Source: Megascapheus bottae
Taxonomy: Eukaryota > Chordata > Mammalia > Rodentia > Geomyidae
Length of the DNA stretch: 64,000 nucleotides
NCBI GenBank assembly: GCA_024803745.1
Contig: JANJXV010000004.1
Span: 47,091,358-47,155,357 of the forward strand
Direction of reading: 5' to 3'
Shown here: piece by piece, positions 23,241 to 34,547 of the stretch
Position numbering within the stretch: the first letter of the stretch is position 1
Layout of the letters: each line of letters starts with the position of its first letter
Notes under the pieces: model-generated
What the model was told of the DNA's origin: nothing
Seen by the model: the letters and a program-made list of their open reading frames with translations, nothing else
Database searches by the model: none
Position numbers and translations under genes: made by a program

Positions 23241-23928
23241 TCTGCTGTTTCTATGCTTCATTTTCCTTCTGCACTGTAATGATGCTGAAGAATCTCAAAA
23301 TCATTAGAAATCTCCATGAGATTGAAGTAATTTTAGTTTATTTCTATGCCAAAGGTGACTTGTAAGGTACATGAGTATGACACAATGCATTTTTATCATC
23401 ATTCATCAAATAGATAAGAGGCATTAAAATGAGAAGACAGATGATAGGTTACATTCCCTTCATGCTCAAAACCTTTTTCTTATAATTATTAATCCCACTG
23501 CAGGCATTCTCTAGAGTGTAGACTTGAAATAAGTAACATATCAATTAGTTTGTCAAAACATTAGACTTGGTAAAAACCTGAAATAGCAGGATCTCCTTAC
23601 TTCATTAGTTGATTTAGAAATCTGGACCTTAGAAGATAGGCAAAATGAAAGGTCCATATCTGAGGAAGATTTAGGATGAGTGGTGAACCATGAGGTGCAA
23701 TGTTAAGGACAAAAGTGAATCTAGAAATTTAAAATAGTCCATGATTTCCTTTAGAAAGTCAGAAATAAGTTATCTAAAAATTCTGTCTTTCTCAGTTTCT
23801 ATCAGTGGCTAAGTACAAGGGATACAGCAGGAAAATCCTCTAATTGTACAGATTTTATATAAAGGTAAAATTTTCTTTTACAGAAATAATCGGCCTACTG
23901 TCCAAAAGTAATGGAAATTCCTTTCTTC
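23241..23928. other. Unique non-coding DNA
   Basis: No recognised repeat or coding signal. Confidence 0.5.
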
Positions 23929-24140
23929 CTTATTTATTTATTTATTTATTTATTTGCCAGTCCTCCAGCTTGAACTCAGGACATGGGCTCTGTTCTTGAG
24001 CTTTCTCAAGTCTAGCACTCTACCAACTGAACCACAGCACCACCTCTGGCTTTTTCTGTGTATGTCATATCAAGGAATAGAACCCAGGGCTTCATGTATG
24101 CTAGGCAAGTATTATACCATTAAGCCATGCTCTGGGCCTG
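23929..24140 (-). mobile_element. IDL-Geo SINE with (TTTA)n tail
   Basis: A moderately diverged minus-strand dimer. The T-rich tetranucleotide run at 23929-23955 is the expanded A-tail. Confidence 0.88.
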
Positions 24141-24284
24141 AAATTCAATTCTGTACAGCATTAAATCCAGGGTTATCCTCTCTTTCTATGATGAATTGCC
24201 ATCTTCTTCACTTATGTCTTTTAAATCTCTCCCCAAAAGTAACTGCTGCCACAATAAAAGAAGCAGCAGCATCTTCATCACCAT

Positions 24285-24500
24285 TATTTATTTTATTTTA
24301 TTTTTTTTTGGTCAGTCATAGGGCTTCAACTCTGGGCTTGGGCACTGTCCCTGAACTCTTTAGCTCAAGGCTAGCAACCTATCACTTGAGCCACACCACC
24401 ACTTCTGGCTTTTTCTATGTATGTGGTATCAAGGAATCTAACCCAGGGCTTCATGCATGGTAGGCAAACTCTCTACCACTAGGGCACACTCCTGGCCCCA
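24285..24500 (-). mobile_element. IDL-Geo SINE
   Basis: Minus-strand dimer with a T-run tail at about 24286-24309. The Geo part has the longer 'ctctttagctcaaggctag' variant. Confidence 0.9.
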
Positions 24501-25070
24501 AAACACCATCGTTTTTACACTCAGAGGAATTATTCTATCCTTCCCTTTTCCTTTGATTGGCAGAAAAAATATTAACTTTTAGTTAATCCTAAAAGTTTTC
24601 TTTGTGTAAACCAAAATCACAGGTAGTAAGATACCTTGTCAATAAACTGAATTGAAAAAGATTAAGCAATTTTGATTTCCCAAAATATTTAGATGTAACA
24701 CATTCTGTATTCAGCTGTACATGTATGGAAATTGAATCACTTTAGGGTATGTAAAGGTTTGGGATTGATTAGGGAGAACAGGGAAAGGGGTGAAGGGATG
24801 ATTTTGATCAAAATACATTGCACAAATTAATTAACACATTGAATTAAATCCCTTTGTGCAGCTACTTTGAGATACATTAAGTTAATCACACATTGCGATG
24901 ATACCACAAGATAGTACTATGATTTGGAAAAATTGATTCAGAAGCATTAGTTTGGAAAAGTTTTCTAAATTCATGGTATTTAAACAAATATCTAAAATAG
25001 TAAAAAGTTTGCCTTTCAAAGAGATGGGGATATTTCATCCCTGCAGGCATAAGTGAGTAAGATTTCAACA
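24501..25070. other. Mostly unique; possible old L1 3' end
   Basis: 24735-24830 (agggagaacagggaaagggg ... ttttgatcaaaatacattgc) resembles an old L1 3' UTR and is similar in complement to 27718-27920. The rest is unique. Confidence 0.35.
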
Positions 25071-25073
25071 GAG

Positions 25074-25335
25074 GCTGAGCGTGGTGGTTCATGTCTGTAA
25101 TCCTAGCTATTCTGTAGTCTGAGATCTGAGGATCAAGATTCTAAGCCAGCCTGGGCATGAAAGGACCTGCCTCTTTTATCTCCAATTAAACTCTAGAAAA
25201 GGGAAGTGGGGCTTGGCTCAAGGGTAGAACAGAAGCCTGGAGCTGAAAAGCCCTAGCCTTGTGCTGAGCTCAGGGACAGGGACCAGGCTGAGTTCACGCC
25301 CCATGACCCACAAAAAAAAAGAAAAAAAAAAAGAT
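25074..25335 (+). mobile_element. B1-Geo SINE
   Basis: 7SL-type start (gctgagcgtggtggttcatg), 'cttttatctccaattaaact' linker, and a Geo module carrying a small internal duplication around 'gagctgaaaagccctagcct'. A-tail. Confidence 0.9.
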
Positions 25336-25724
25336 TCCAAGAGAAGTAAAAGGAATTGAAAGTATATAGCAGTAAATCAAATGGAACAATCCATGTTCTT
25401 TACAAATCATTCTGGCTGCTATATGTGGATTGGAGAAATAAGAGGGATGTTTTCTGTTAAACAGTATGACCTTTGAATGTGAAAATCTGAAGGACAAAGA
25501 CAAATAAAATAAAACTTCCTTTAACATGGAAGTTTGGGATGGTCAAATAACCCATTAAGAAACATCAAGTATCATTGATGAATATACTTTAGATAAAGAA
25601 AACTAGAAATCACAAGCAATGTCAGCTCTAGAAACATAAATTAGGACTCAACCATATGTATAATATATTTAAAATTAAAGCTTTAGGGAAAATTATATGT
25701 AGAGTTAGTAGGGATACAAAAGGG
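25336..25724. other. Unique AT-rich DNA
   Basis: No recognised feature. Confidence 0.5.
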
Positions 25725-25728
25725 GGAA

Positions 25729-25998
25729 AAGCAGGCATTAGTGGTTCATTCCTATATTTCTAGCTACTTTAGTGGCTAATATCTAAAAGTCTGTCTAGAG
25801 CCAAAAACCAATCCCTAAATATACTTATCTCTAAATAACTAGCAAGAAACAAGAAATAATGGTAGAGAGCCAGCCTCGAGCAGAAAACGTTTTGCCTAGG
25901 CACAAACAAGTTTAGGAGTCTAATCCCTAATACCAGAGTTCACATGCGCATGTGTATGCATGCACAAGCATGTGTACATGCGCACACACAAACACAAA
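25729..25998 (+). mobile_element. Highly diverged B1-Geo SINE ending in alternating purine-pyrimidine tract
   Basis: A B1-like start (gcaggcattagtggttcatt) and Geo-like traces. 25941-25998 is rich in alternating CA/TG/CG steps (cacatgcgcatgtgtatgca). Confidence 0.6.
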
Positions 25999-26374
25999 GC
26001 AAAACAAACAACAGAGGAGAGAAAAACATGCATGGCCTTCTAAAGCATTTAAATAACTAGATGAAGAAAGTGGAGAAAAAGCAATTCAAGAAGAGAATGA
26101 GAAAACCAGTAAATTGTTGGATGAGAAACTCATCAAAAGAGATGAAGATTCTAAAAGCAGATATATGAAAACACGTGCATCTCTGAAAAGAAGAGATCAC
26201 TAAATTCAATTAAAACTTCAATGTGCAACATCACCAATACACTTGGAAGGATATCAAAAGTTGAAGAAAGTTAAAAAATAATCAACAACAATAAAAAAGG
26301 AATCATTAAAAAAATCTAAGACTTGCAAACATGATTGAGCATTCAAATAGGACCAAGTATAAACTAAAAGCATA

Positions 26375-26620
26375 AACTGAGTGCTGGTGTCTTATGCCTG
26401 AAATCCTAGCTGGGGATCTGAGGCTGAGATCTGAGGATCAACGATGGAAGCAAGCCCAGACAGGAGAGTCCATGAGACCCTTATCTCCAATTAACTACTC
26501 ATCAAAAGCTGGAAGTTCTATGGCTTCACATTTTTCACATTGTAGAATGCTAGCTTTGAGCCAAAGAGGCTCAGTGATCATATCAAACTCCTGACTTTAA
26601 GCCTTAAGACTAACACACAA
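26375..26620 (+). mobile_element. B1-Geo SINE
   Basis: 'gagtgctggtgtcttatgcc' start, 'cttatctccaattaactact' linker, diverged Geo module and A-tail. Confidence 0.85.
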
Positions 26621-26765
26621 AAAATGTGTAGAAAATTTGTTCTAGGAATTTCTAACATAAAACTAGGAAAAATTTCTCCAGATATAGGAAAAGAAATAGG
26701 CATCTAAATGTATGGGGTATTTAGAATCCCAAATAGGTATATTGAAAAAAAAGAGAAACTTTTCA

Positions 26766-26985
26766 GGCCACAAGTGTGGCCTAGTGGTAGAGTGCTTGCC
26801 TAGTATGCATGAAGACCTGGATTTGATTCCTTAATACTACATACACAGAAAAAACAGAAGTTCTGTTGAGGCTCAAGTGGTAGAGTGCTAGCCTTAAACA
26901 AAAGTGCTCAAGAACAGTACCAAGCCTTGAGTCCAAGCCCCAGGACTGGCAAAAGAGAAAAGAAAAGAATATAAAAGGAAAGAAA
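26766..26985 (+). mobile_element. IDL-Geo SINE
   Basis: Full dimer with a GAAAA-rich tail. Confidence 0.9.
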
Positions 26986-27037
26986 ATAAAACAAACATCA
27001 TATACTTATAATGTCAAGAATATAATATGAAAAGGGA

Positions 27038-27236
27038 GGGCTGGGAGTTTGGCCTAGTGGATAAAGTGCTTGCCTAGCATGCACAAAGACCCGGGTTTGA
27101 TTCCTTGGTACCACATACATACAAAAAAGCTGGAAGTTGTGCTGAGGCTCAAGTGGTAGAGCTCTAGCCTTGAGAAAGTCCAAGGACAGAGCTCAGGCCC
27201 TGAGCTCAAGCCCAGAACTGGCAAAAAAAAAAAAGG
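27038..27236 (+). mobile_element. IDL-Geo SINE, young
   Basis: Near-consensus dimer (gggagtttggcctagtggat...cagaactggcaaaa) with a 12-A tail. Confidence 0.93.
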
Positions 27237-27534
27237 GAATACCAAAAGTTGCAAGAAGAAATTGCTAATTACAAAGTCAAATCTATTAGGACTATAGGAA
27301 ACATACCAGCATATACCCTAATGTTAGGAGAGACCCCAAACAAAACAATTGTAAGGAAATAATTCTATATTCAGCATAGTTATTCTTCAAGATCTAGGAA
27401 GCAAGAACCCTCAGTGATAAGCTTATACTAAAGCCAGAATTGAAAAGATACATAGAGAAAAAAAAAGGAAAATATAGAGGTAAAAGTTCTCAGAAAAGAA
27501 CAAACTTCACTAGCAAATTAAATGAACAAATACT

Positions 27535-27702
27535 TAAATGTTTATTTGAAACAAGGAAGGGAAGGGGAGACAACAAGATGATTGGGAGGGATTGAGGGGA
27601 AGGAAACAAGGACCAAAACATAAGAATCAGTGTGAGAAAAGTAATGCACCTACTGCCTGATGAATGTAACTGTAACCCCTCTATACATTACCCTGACAAT
27701 AC
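27535..27702 (+). mobile_element. 5'-truncated L1, 3' end type B
   Basis: Polypurine tract (27555-27615), then 'aagtaatgcacctactgcct' and the type B terminus 'cattaccctgacaata'. Confidence 0.85.
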
Positions 27703-27717
27703 AATTTTTTACAGATT

Positions 27718-27920
27718 TTAAAAGATTTTTATTAGCACGCACTAGTTATATATGGAGTGAAGTATTCCATTGTGATATTCCCATGCACGTGTACAATGTA
27801 CTGAATCACATTCATTCTCATGGTAACTCTCTCCTCCCCATTTCTTCCTTCTAAAGCAATTTCAGCAGATTCCTTTATTCTGCTTTCATATATGCATGTA
27901 AAATACTTTGAACATACTCA
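27718..27920 (-). mobile_element. Old L1 3'-end fragment
   Basis: The complement of a 3' UTR-like sequence ('tttttattagcacgcactag ... ttcccatgcacgtgtacaat'), unlike type A or B, hence an older subfamily. Confidence 0.5.
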
Positions 27921-27927
27921 CCTTTTC

Positions 27928-28372
27928 TATTGTAATGTACAGAGGAGTTACAGTTATATTCGACAGAGAGTAGGTGCATTACTTCTCACACATTGATACC
28001 CCTTCTCATGATTTTGTCCCCATTTCCCTTCTTACCTCCACCCCCTCCCAATCATCTTGTTTTCCCTCCTTCCCTTTACTATTTCAAATAACAAAGTCAG
28101 ATACAGAAACAATATGAGATTAACCAAAGGGCAACAAGAGAGAAGAGAAATAACATAGTACATTAAGAACAACAATCACACAAGATAAAGCTCTTGTTTC
28201 CATATCCTGGAGATCCTTTCATTTAGCCTCATCCTATATGACCTGATGTATCTAGGTTTTGCACTATTGTAATTCTCTTGGGAAAAAAAAACATATTAAG
28301 TGAAATAAGCCAGACTCAAAGGAACATAAGCTCAATGGTTTTCCTCATTTGTAATAATTAGTACAAACCTGA
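27928..28372. mobile_element. L1 type B with inverted 5' segment
   Basis: 27928-28289 is a type B 3' UTR on the minus strand. 28290-28372 is the immediately upstream L1 segment (aagtgaaataagccagactc...ctcatttgt) on the plus strand. The two pieces are nearly contiguous in L1 order, fitting twin priming with almost no loss. Confidence 0.82.
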
Positions 28373-28489
28373 AAATAATTTTTAAAAGAAATAATTAGAA
28401 ATTGAACATTGTGAATTCATAAAAGAAGACAAGGAAAAATTTAGTTCACAAAACTCCTTAATAACTTAAATATAAACCTACTTTAATCT

Positions 28490-30720
28490 CCAATTAAAAG
28501 ACTGGCTGAGTGGAATAAAAGGCAGCATCCATGTATTTGCTGTCCTCAAGGAAATCACTTCAGTAGGAAAGACACATATCAGCTCTAAATGAAAGGATGG
28601 TAAATTGTCATTTCAAGAAAAGAGAATTCAAAAGCTCATAGAAGTTATATCTTATAAAGTAGACTTATAGCTAATGTTATGAAGCCTAAAGAATTCACTC
28701 TAGATACATAATGGAAATAGTCCAACAAATATATAAATATAAATGTGTTAAGTATTGATATACCTAATTTCATAAAACAAGGCACATCTGGACATAAATA
28801 AATGAAACAATATAGTGGATGATTCCCATAACTCATTCTCATCAGTAAATAGATCTTCCAGACCTTCTTCCCAAAAAATCAACAAAAAGATTTTGTAATT
28901 AAAAACAGTCCATACATTAAATGGACTTAACAGACATCTATAATAGATTATATCCAATAACTGTGAAATATACATTTTTTCTCAGCAGTCCATGGAATTC
29001 TCTCCAAAATGGATCACATCTTAGAACACAATACTAAGGAATTTCTTGTATGTCATTATATTATAATGACATACAATTATATAACAACAAATCAAAAAAT
29101 CATCAAAACCATTCAAACACATTAAGACCAAAACTACAATTTTGAATGAAAAGTTTGTCATTGTAGAGATCAGAGAGGCAATTTAAACTTCCTGGAATCA
29201 ATAAAAAATTAAGATATGACTTGCAGAGTATTGGGATGAAGCAAAATTTCTAAGAAATAACTATATAAGCATACAATCCTATAGTTAAAATAAAATAAAT
29301 AACCTACCATCTTACCCAAAAGTGTTTTAAAAAAAGACAAAAAGAACAAACCACACTTAAGATTACTAGATAGAAAAAAATAAAGAAGGTCAAAGTGGAA
29401 ATTAATGAACTAGATTCTGAAGAAACAACAAAAAAGATTAATGAAATGAGGAGTAAATTCCTTAAAAGGAGAAATAGAATTACAAATCCATAGCCAAACT
29501 AACCCAAAGAAATAGACAAAAGACTCTAATTAATGAAAATGCTAAAAGGAGTAGTACAACAATGAATTACAGAAGAATCATTAGGGAATATTTAGGTTCT
29601 ATGAAATTACTAAATTCAGACAGAATGTGTAAATTTCTAGACACACATGGCCTATCATACTTGAATATTAGCAACCTAAACAGATGTATAACAAGTAATG
29701 AGTTTGAAGTATTAATGAATTATATCCCAACAATGAAAAGATCAGGACAAAACAGATTTAGTGTTGAGTTCTGTCAGTCATGAAAGAATTGAACCAGTGA
29801 TTCACAAACTATTCCAAAAAATAGAAAAGGAAATGAATAGTTCCAAATAAATTCTATGAAGCTATTATTACGCTGATATAATTACCAGGCAAAGACACAC
29901 ACAAAGAGATGGATCAGAAAATTATTTTCTTGATGTATATGATACAAAAATTTTCAGTTACACATGTTCAAACCAATGTTTCAAAACAGCAACACACTGA
30001 AAGATCTTACATCATTTTTAAGATAATTTCATTTCAGTGATAGAAGGATTATTGAAACAAGGCTGAACAATGAATATGATGTAGTAAGTAAATAGTATCT
30101 GGAAGAAAATCCATAAAGCCATTTCAATAGATGAAAAGTAAAATTTTGCCAAAATTAAATAGGTCTTCATGACTAAAGTACTAAAGAATTTAAAAGGAGT
30201 CTAATTTAACATAAAAAGGCTTTCTGCAACAAAACTGAAGCCATAATAATTTGAAATAGGGAAAAAAAATCCTTTTCTAAAATAAGATAAGGACATAGAT
30301 AAGCAATAAGATAAGGGTAACTACTTTCTCTACTCTTATTCAATATAGTGCTTACACTAAATATAGTGCTGGAAGACTCCACCATAAAAAAATCCAGCTA
30401 GAAAATTCTTCTATTTATGAACACTTTTAAATAAAATAGCAGATTAAAAGTTATCATATCAATCTCAAAAAAAAACTTCATTTGTCTATAAGCTTATAAT
30501 GAGCAGGCTGAACAATAATTGGGAAGTCAAGCCTGTTCCAAATAACCAACTTCTCAAGAAACAGAAACAAACAAAACATCAAAAAGTTAGACGTATACCT
30601 TAATGAGTTTGTTAAAGACACTGAAAACTGTAAACTCTGAAGAAAGAAATTGGAGTAGACACTTGGACAATAGAAAGACAACCCCTGTTAATGGATCCAG
30701 GAGTTAATATTATGACAATG
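28490..30720 (+). pseudogene. Old L1 ORF2 relic (endonuclease to RT)
   Basis: 28975-29035 reads 'FSAVHGILSKMDHILEH', the endonuclease C-terminal motif. 29730-29900 carries the RT entry block in broken form (equivalents of GPDGF-EF, NSFYEA and PGKD). 30430-30480 reads similarly to 'CLYTNNEQ'. Many stops and frameshifts; clearly older than the 18.6 and 60.7 kb copies. Confidence 0.8.
29046..29076. repeat. 31-bp perfect palindrome
   Basis: Arms 'ttgtatgtcattata' and 'tataatgacatacaa' are perfect complements separated by one T, inside the old L1 relic. Confidence 0.95.
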
Positions 30721-30754
30721 GCTACATTTTAACATGATTCAGTGAATTCTCAAC

Positions 30755-30832
30755 TTATTTGTGCTAACCCAGAATCATGGTCTTCTCCACCTTTTGAGTA
30801 CCTAGGATTAAAGATATGAGCTAATGTCACCC
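30755..30832 (-). mobile_element. B1-like SINE fragment
   Basis: The complement of a B1-like 5' part ('ttgagtacctaggattaaag' on +). No Geo module. Confidence 0.6.
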
Positions 30833-30899
30833 AATGAGAAATCAGAATAAGTATGTATGTATATACACAATGTTCATGACTATTTTCCTAATTCTTTTT

Positions 30900-32128
30900 C
30901 TATTATTGGTTTATTAAAATTTTCTATTTCTTCTGGGATCAGTTTTGCTACGTTCGAGACTCTTGTCCAATTTTTTTACTTCTTTTTAAAAATTTATTTT
31001 GTTTTATTTTTATTGTAATTAATAGAAGGGCTACATTATATTTGCCAGACAGAAGGTGCATTACTTAACAATCATTGCTAACCCTTCTCATGTTTTTGTC
31101 CCCATTTCCCTCCCCCACCCCTTCCCCTCATTTTGTTTTCCCCCTTCCCTATCTTCTTTAAAATAAAGAAATAAATATATATACAATATATCAGATAATA
31201 AGGTAAGATACTGTGACAATGTAAGAGTAATCAAGGGACAACAAAAGAGATGAGAAATAACATAGTACATTAAGAATAACAGTCACACCTTATATGGATC
31301 TTGTTTCTATATCCTGGAGGTCCTTTCATTTAGCTTCATCCTATTTGGTCTTATGTATCTAGGTTTTACCCTATTGTAAACTTCTGCTAGGAGAGCCCAA
31401 GGTTTAGACTAATTATGACAAATGAGGGAAACCATTTGTCAAAGGAAACTATGTCAAAGGAACATAGTTTCCTTTGAGTATGGCTTACTTTACTTAATAT
31501 GATTTTTTCTAAGTCTTTCCATTTCCTTACAAATGGGGCAATGTTGTTCTTTCTGACAGCAGCATAGAATTCCATTGTGTATAAATACCACATCTTGTTG
31601 ATCTACTCATCAACTGAAGGGCATCTGGGTTGGTTCCATATCTTTGCTATGGTAAATAGTGCTGCAATGAATATCATTGTGCTAGTGGATTTAGAATCCA
31701 CTGGACGGTTGGGTAAATGCCAAGGAGTGGAATTGCTGGGTCATAGGGGACCTTGGAGCTCTATGTTTAGTCTCTTGAGGAACTGCCATACTGCTTTCCA
31801 TAGTGGATGAACGAGTTTGCACTCCCACCAACAGTGTAGTAGTGATCCCTCCTGGCCACATCCCCTCCAGCATCTGTTGTTATTAGTTTTCTTGATCATG
31901 GCCATTCTAACTGGAGTGAGGTGGAATCTTAGAGTTGTTTTAATTTGCATTTCTTTTATGGCCAGCAATGTGGAGCATTTCTTCATGTGTCTATAGGCCA
32001 TTCTTACTTCTTCTTTAGAGAAGTCTCTCTTTAAGTCTTTGCCCCGATTTTTAATGGGATGGTTGTTTGTTCGGAGATTAGTTTCAGAGTGATTCAATTT
32101 TTTGAGCTGTTGATATATTTTGGATATG
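30900..32128 (-). mobile_element. 5'-truncated L1 type A, with probable 3' transduction
   Basis: 30986-32128 is the L1 proper on the minus strand: A-rich tail, 3' UTR, and ORF2 C-terminus containing the '[24 protein letters not shown]' region around 31800-31860. The 14-bp direct repeat 'tcctaattcttttt' abuts the 5' truncation point (32129-32142) and recurs at 30886-30899. This places an extra 86 bp (30900-30985), itself resembling older L1 ORF2, between tail and left TSD. An internal hairpin rearrangement lies at 31440-31476. Confidence 0.8.
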
Positions 32129-32142
32129 TCCTAATTCTTTTT

Positions 32143-32623
32143 ATCAATTAAGTTGTGTTGAACTATGCTTATTTACTTTCTCTTTCTTCCTCATCTTGGA
32201 AATGAGTACAGGAAAAGGGATTCATCATTTTCATCCCTGATACCCTTAGTATTCTGAGTAACATTTAAGACTTCTGGTCAAAGTTCAATATCTTTCTTTC
32301 CATTCTGCTTGGTATCATCAAACATATAACTAAATTTATAGCATTATTTACAACCTATCACGCAAAGAAAGATTATTTTGAGTCTTCTATACTGCTATGT
32401 TTGTAATTTAAAAAACAATAATGTTAGTATTTAACTAACAAGAAAGATGTGAGCAGATGAGTATTTTCTAGTCCTAAAGTTTGTCAATCACAACAGTGTT
32501 TACTTAAGAAAAGATATTTTAAAAAATCCTAAATGTACATTTACAAAAGATGAGTAAAAATCATTTAGAATATTTACCAAATTTCTATGAGCACCTTGAA
32601 AACAATATGGATTTGTCATTTCC
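32143..32623. other. Unique AT-rich DNA
   Basis: No recognised feature. Confidence 0.5.
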
Positions 32624-32638
32624 AAAATATATGAGATT

Positions 32639-32972
32639 GATATAGAAATAAAGCCATATAATGAGTGATTGTTGTCCTAATGTACTATGTTATCTCTCAT
32701 TTCTTTTGCTGTCCCTTGGTTATCTCATATTGTTACAGAATTTCACCTTGTTATCTGATATATTTTATATATGCATATTTGGTATTTGAAATAGGATAGG
32801 AAAGGGGAGAAAACAAGGTGAGGTGTGGGGGTGTGGGAAGGGAAATGGGGACCAGGACATGAGAAAGGGTATCAATGTTTGTGAAGTAATGCACCTTCTA
32901 TCTGGTAAATATAATGCAACCCTTCTATTAATTACAAAAAAGTATGGAAAAAATAAAATAAAATAAACAACA
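32639..32972 (+). mobile_element. 5'-truncated L1 3' UTR with 15-bp TSD
   Basis: Type A 3' UTR with polypurine tract (32797-32850) and A-rich tail. Perfect duplication 'aaaatatatgagatt' at 32624-32638 and 32973-32987. Confidence 0.95.
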
Positions 32973-32999
32973 AAAATATATGAGATTCTCTTTAAAAGT

Positions 33000-34250
33000 T
33001 ATATAGCAGTATGATCCACTTAAAAAGTAAAATGGTATATACTGAATAGAAGATGGCCAAAGACAAAACCATATTTTGGAGCATGTTTACCAAATATATG
33101 GAATTGCAAGTTTTATTTTGCCTTTAACACTTTTGAATGTTGCAAAATGTTTTTTGGAATATTTATGACTAAGAGTGAGTGAAGTTATTGTAATTTGAAA
33201 AGGAAAGAGAACAGGAAACTTTGGCTATGTGCCTCCCTCATGCCTTCTTTCTTAGCAACAACATGAAGCACAGCTTCATGAAGGCTTCCTGGCCTTCCCT
33301 GTCCTCTGCTGTCCTGACCTTGTCTTAATGAGCATGCTCTGAGCTCCTTTCCAACCCACATTGCTTCTTGACCTTGGTCTCTAAGCCCAAATGCTGTGCT
33401 AGAACATTTCCTGCCTGACTTCATGCTTCTACCTATTCCTTCCCGACCATATTCAGACTTACCTGTCTTCCTGACCCAGCCCCAGGCACATCCTGTTGGG
33501 ATGGTACTGGCCACAGCCTCTGCCCTGACATGTTTTTAAATACATCTGGATGCATGCACTCTGCTTTCCTAGAAACTAAATTATTAACTGTATTACTTTT
33601 CAGTTATAAAAAACAGATGTATAGACTTAGCTTATTAATAAGTTTTACAAGTATACCTTTTATAATAGGATACCAATAATTTCCCCAAAGTGATATTTGG
33701 TATGCTTTATTAAGTTCTCAAGAAATATAGTAATGAAATTACTCTGTTCTGTACTGTATGTAAGAAGCACTTCCAACCCTTTAGCCCTTGTAATGTTTGC
33801 AAAAGGTATTTTCATGATAATAGAATTACATTGTATTTCAAATTAAGTAAGATTCCCAAGAAGGAATAAATCTTCATTAGTAAACATTACTGATAATGAA
33901 ATTCCTATCATGTGAATGTAAAAGAAGATGAATATTTTACAGCACGGATGATGGCGCTATTGTCTCTTTACTCACTAAAGCACTTCGCTTTCAAGCAATA
34001 TTCCATATCTGACTTTGGTTTGGGCCTTTCTGCTGCTTTTGGGCCTACTGAAATAAGACAATTAAAAGCAGCTGAGAGAAGGGCTTTCTGAAAGTTATTT
34101 TCTTATGGGTGCCCTGCACATGGACTCTAATATACTAGTTTTTAGTGATGAGGCATGAACTTGTGTGTGCCCTCTCATTTGGTGAGCTATCCATCTTTTC
34201 CTTTTAAATAAAGTCTTAATCAGTGTGAGAATATTTCAAAACTTGATAAC
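33000..34250. other. Unique segment with a GC-richer island and a candidate conserved element
   Basis: 33225-33540 is markedly C/T-rich and GC-richer than its surroundings and gives a 109-codon minus open frame without recognisable domain. It may be an old repeat, LTR-like or retrocopy relic. 33930-34130 has several retained CpG dinucleotides and no repeat signature, a texture typical of conserved non-coding DNA. Confidence 0.4.
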
Positions 34251-34253
34251 TAT

Positions 34254-34440
34254 CAGTGCTGGTGATTCATGCTTGTAATACTACCTACTCAGGAGGTTGA
34301 GATATGAAGACTGCAGTTCAAATCCAGCACAGGGAAGAAAAGTCCATGAGACTCTTGTTCCCAGTTAATCATCAAGAAGCAAGAAGAGACGGTGCCAAGG
34401 TCATGAGTTCAAATCCTAGTACTAGCAAACCAACACAAAG
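34254..34440 (+). mobile_element. B1-Geo SINE, internally deleted
   Basis: Complete B1-like part and linker (catgagactcttgttcccag). Most of the Geo module is missing, resuming at 'ggtcatgagttcaaatccta'. A short CA tract follows. Confidence 0.82.
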
Positions 34441-34547
34441 TCACACATATACAGACACACACACAGTCCAAGCAAAAACTTGCTTGTACTATATCCATAT
34501 TATTTTTTCTTGATAAAGTTTTAGTTATCTAATGAGAAAATGGATTT

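Larger units (their letters stand above)
26000..27530 (+). pseudogene. Old L1 ORF1-region relic split by three SINEs (tentative)
   Basis: The segments 26000-26370, 26625-26765 and 27240-27530 are A-rich on + and resemble L1 ORF1, with a lysine/glutamate-rich coiled-coil-like first part and 'caattgtaaggaaataattc...attcagcatagttattcttcaa', like the older L1 motif for RNxQPRILYPAKLSF. Three SINEs interrupt it. Very decayed. Confidence 0.45.

Noticed and set aside
23954..24463. 169-codon open frame on +
   Set aside because: It runs through two minus-strand IDL-Geo SINEs; the peptide is a SINE antisense translation that recurs at other SINE copies.
31741..32097. 118-codon open frame on minus
   Set aside because: L1 ORF2 C-terminus of the 30.9-32.1 kb element.
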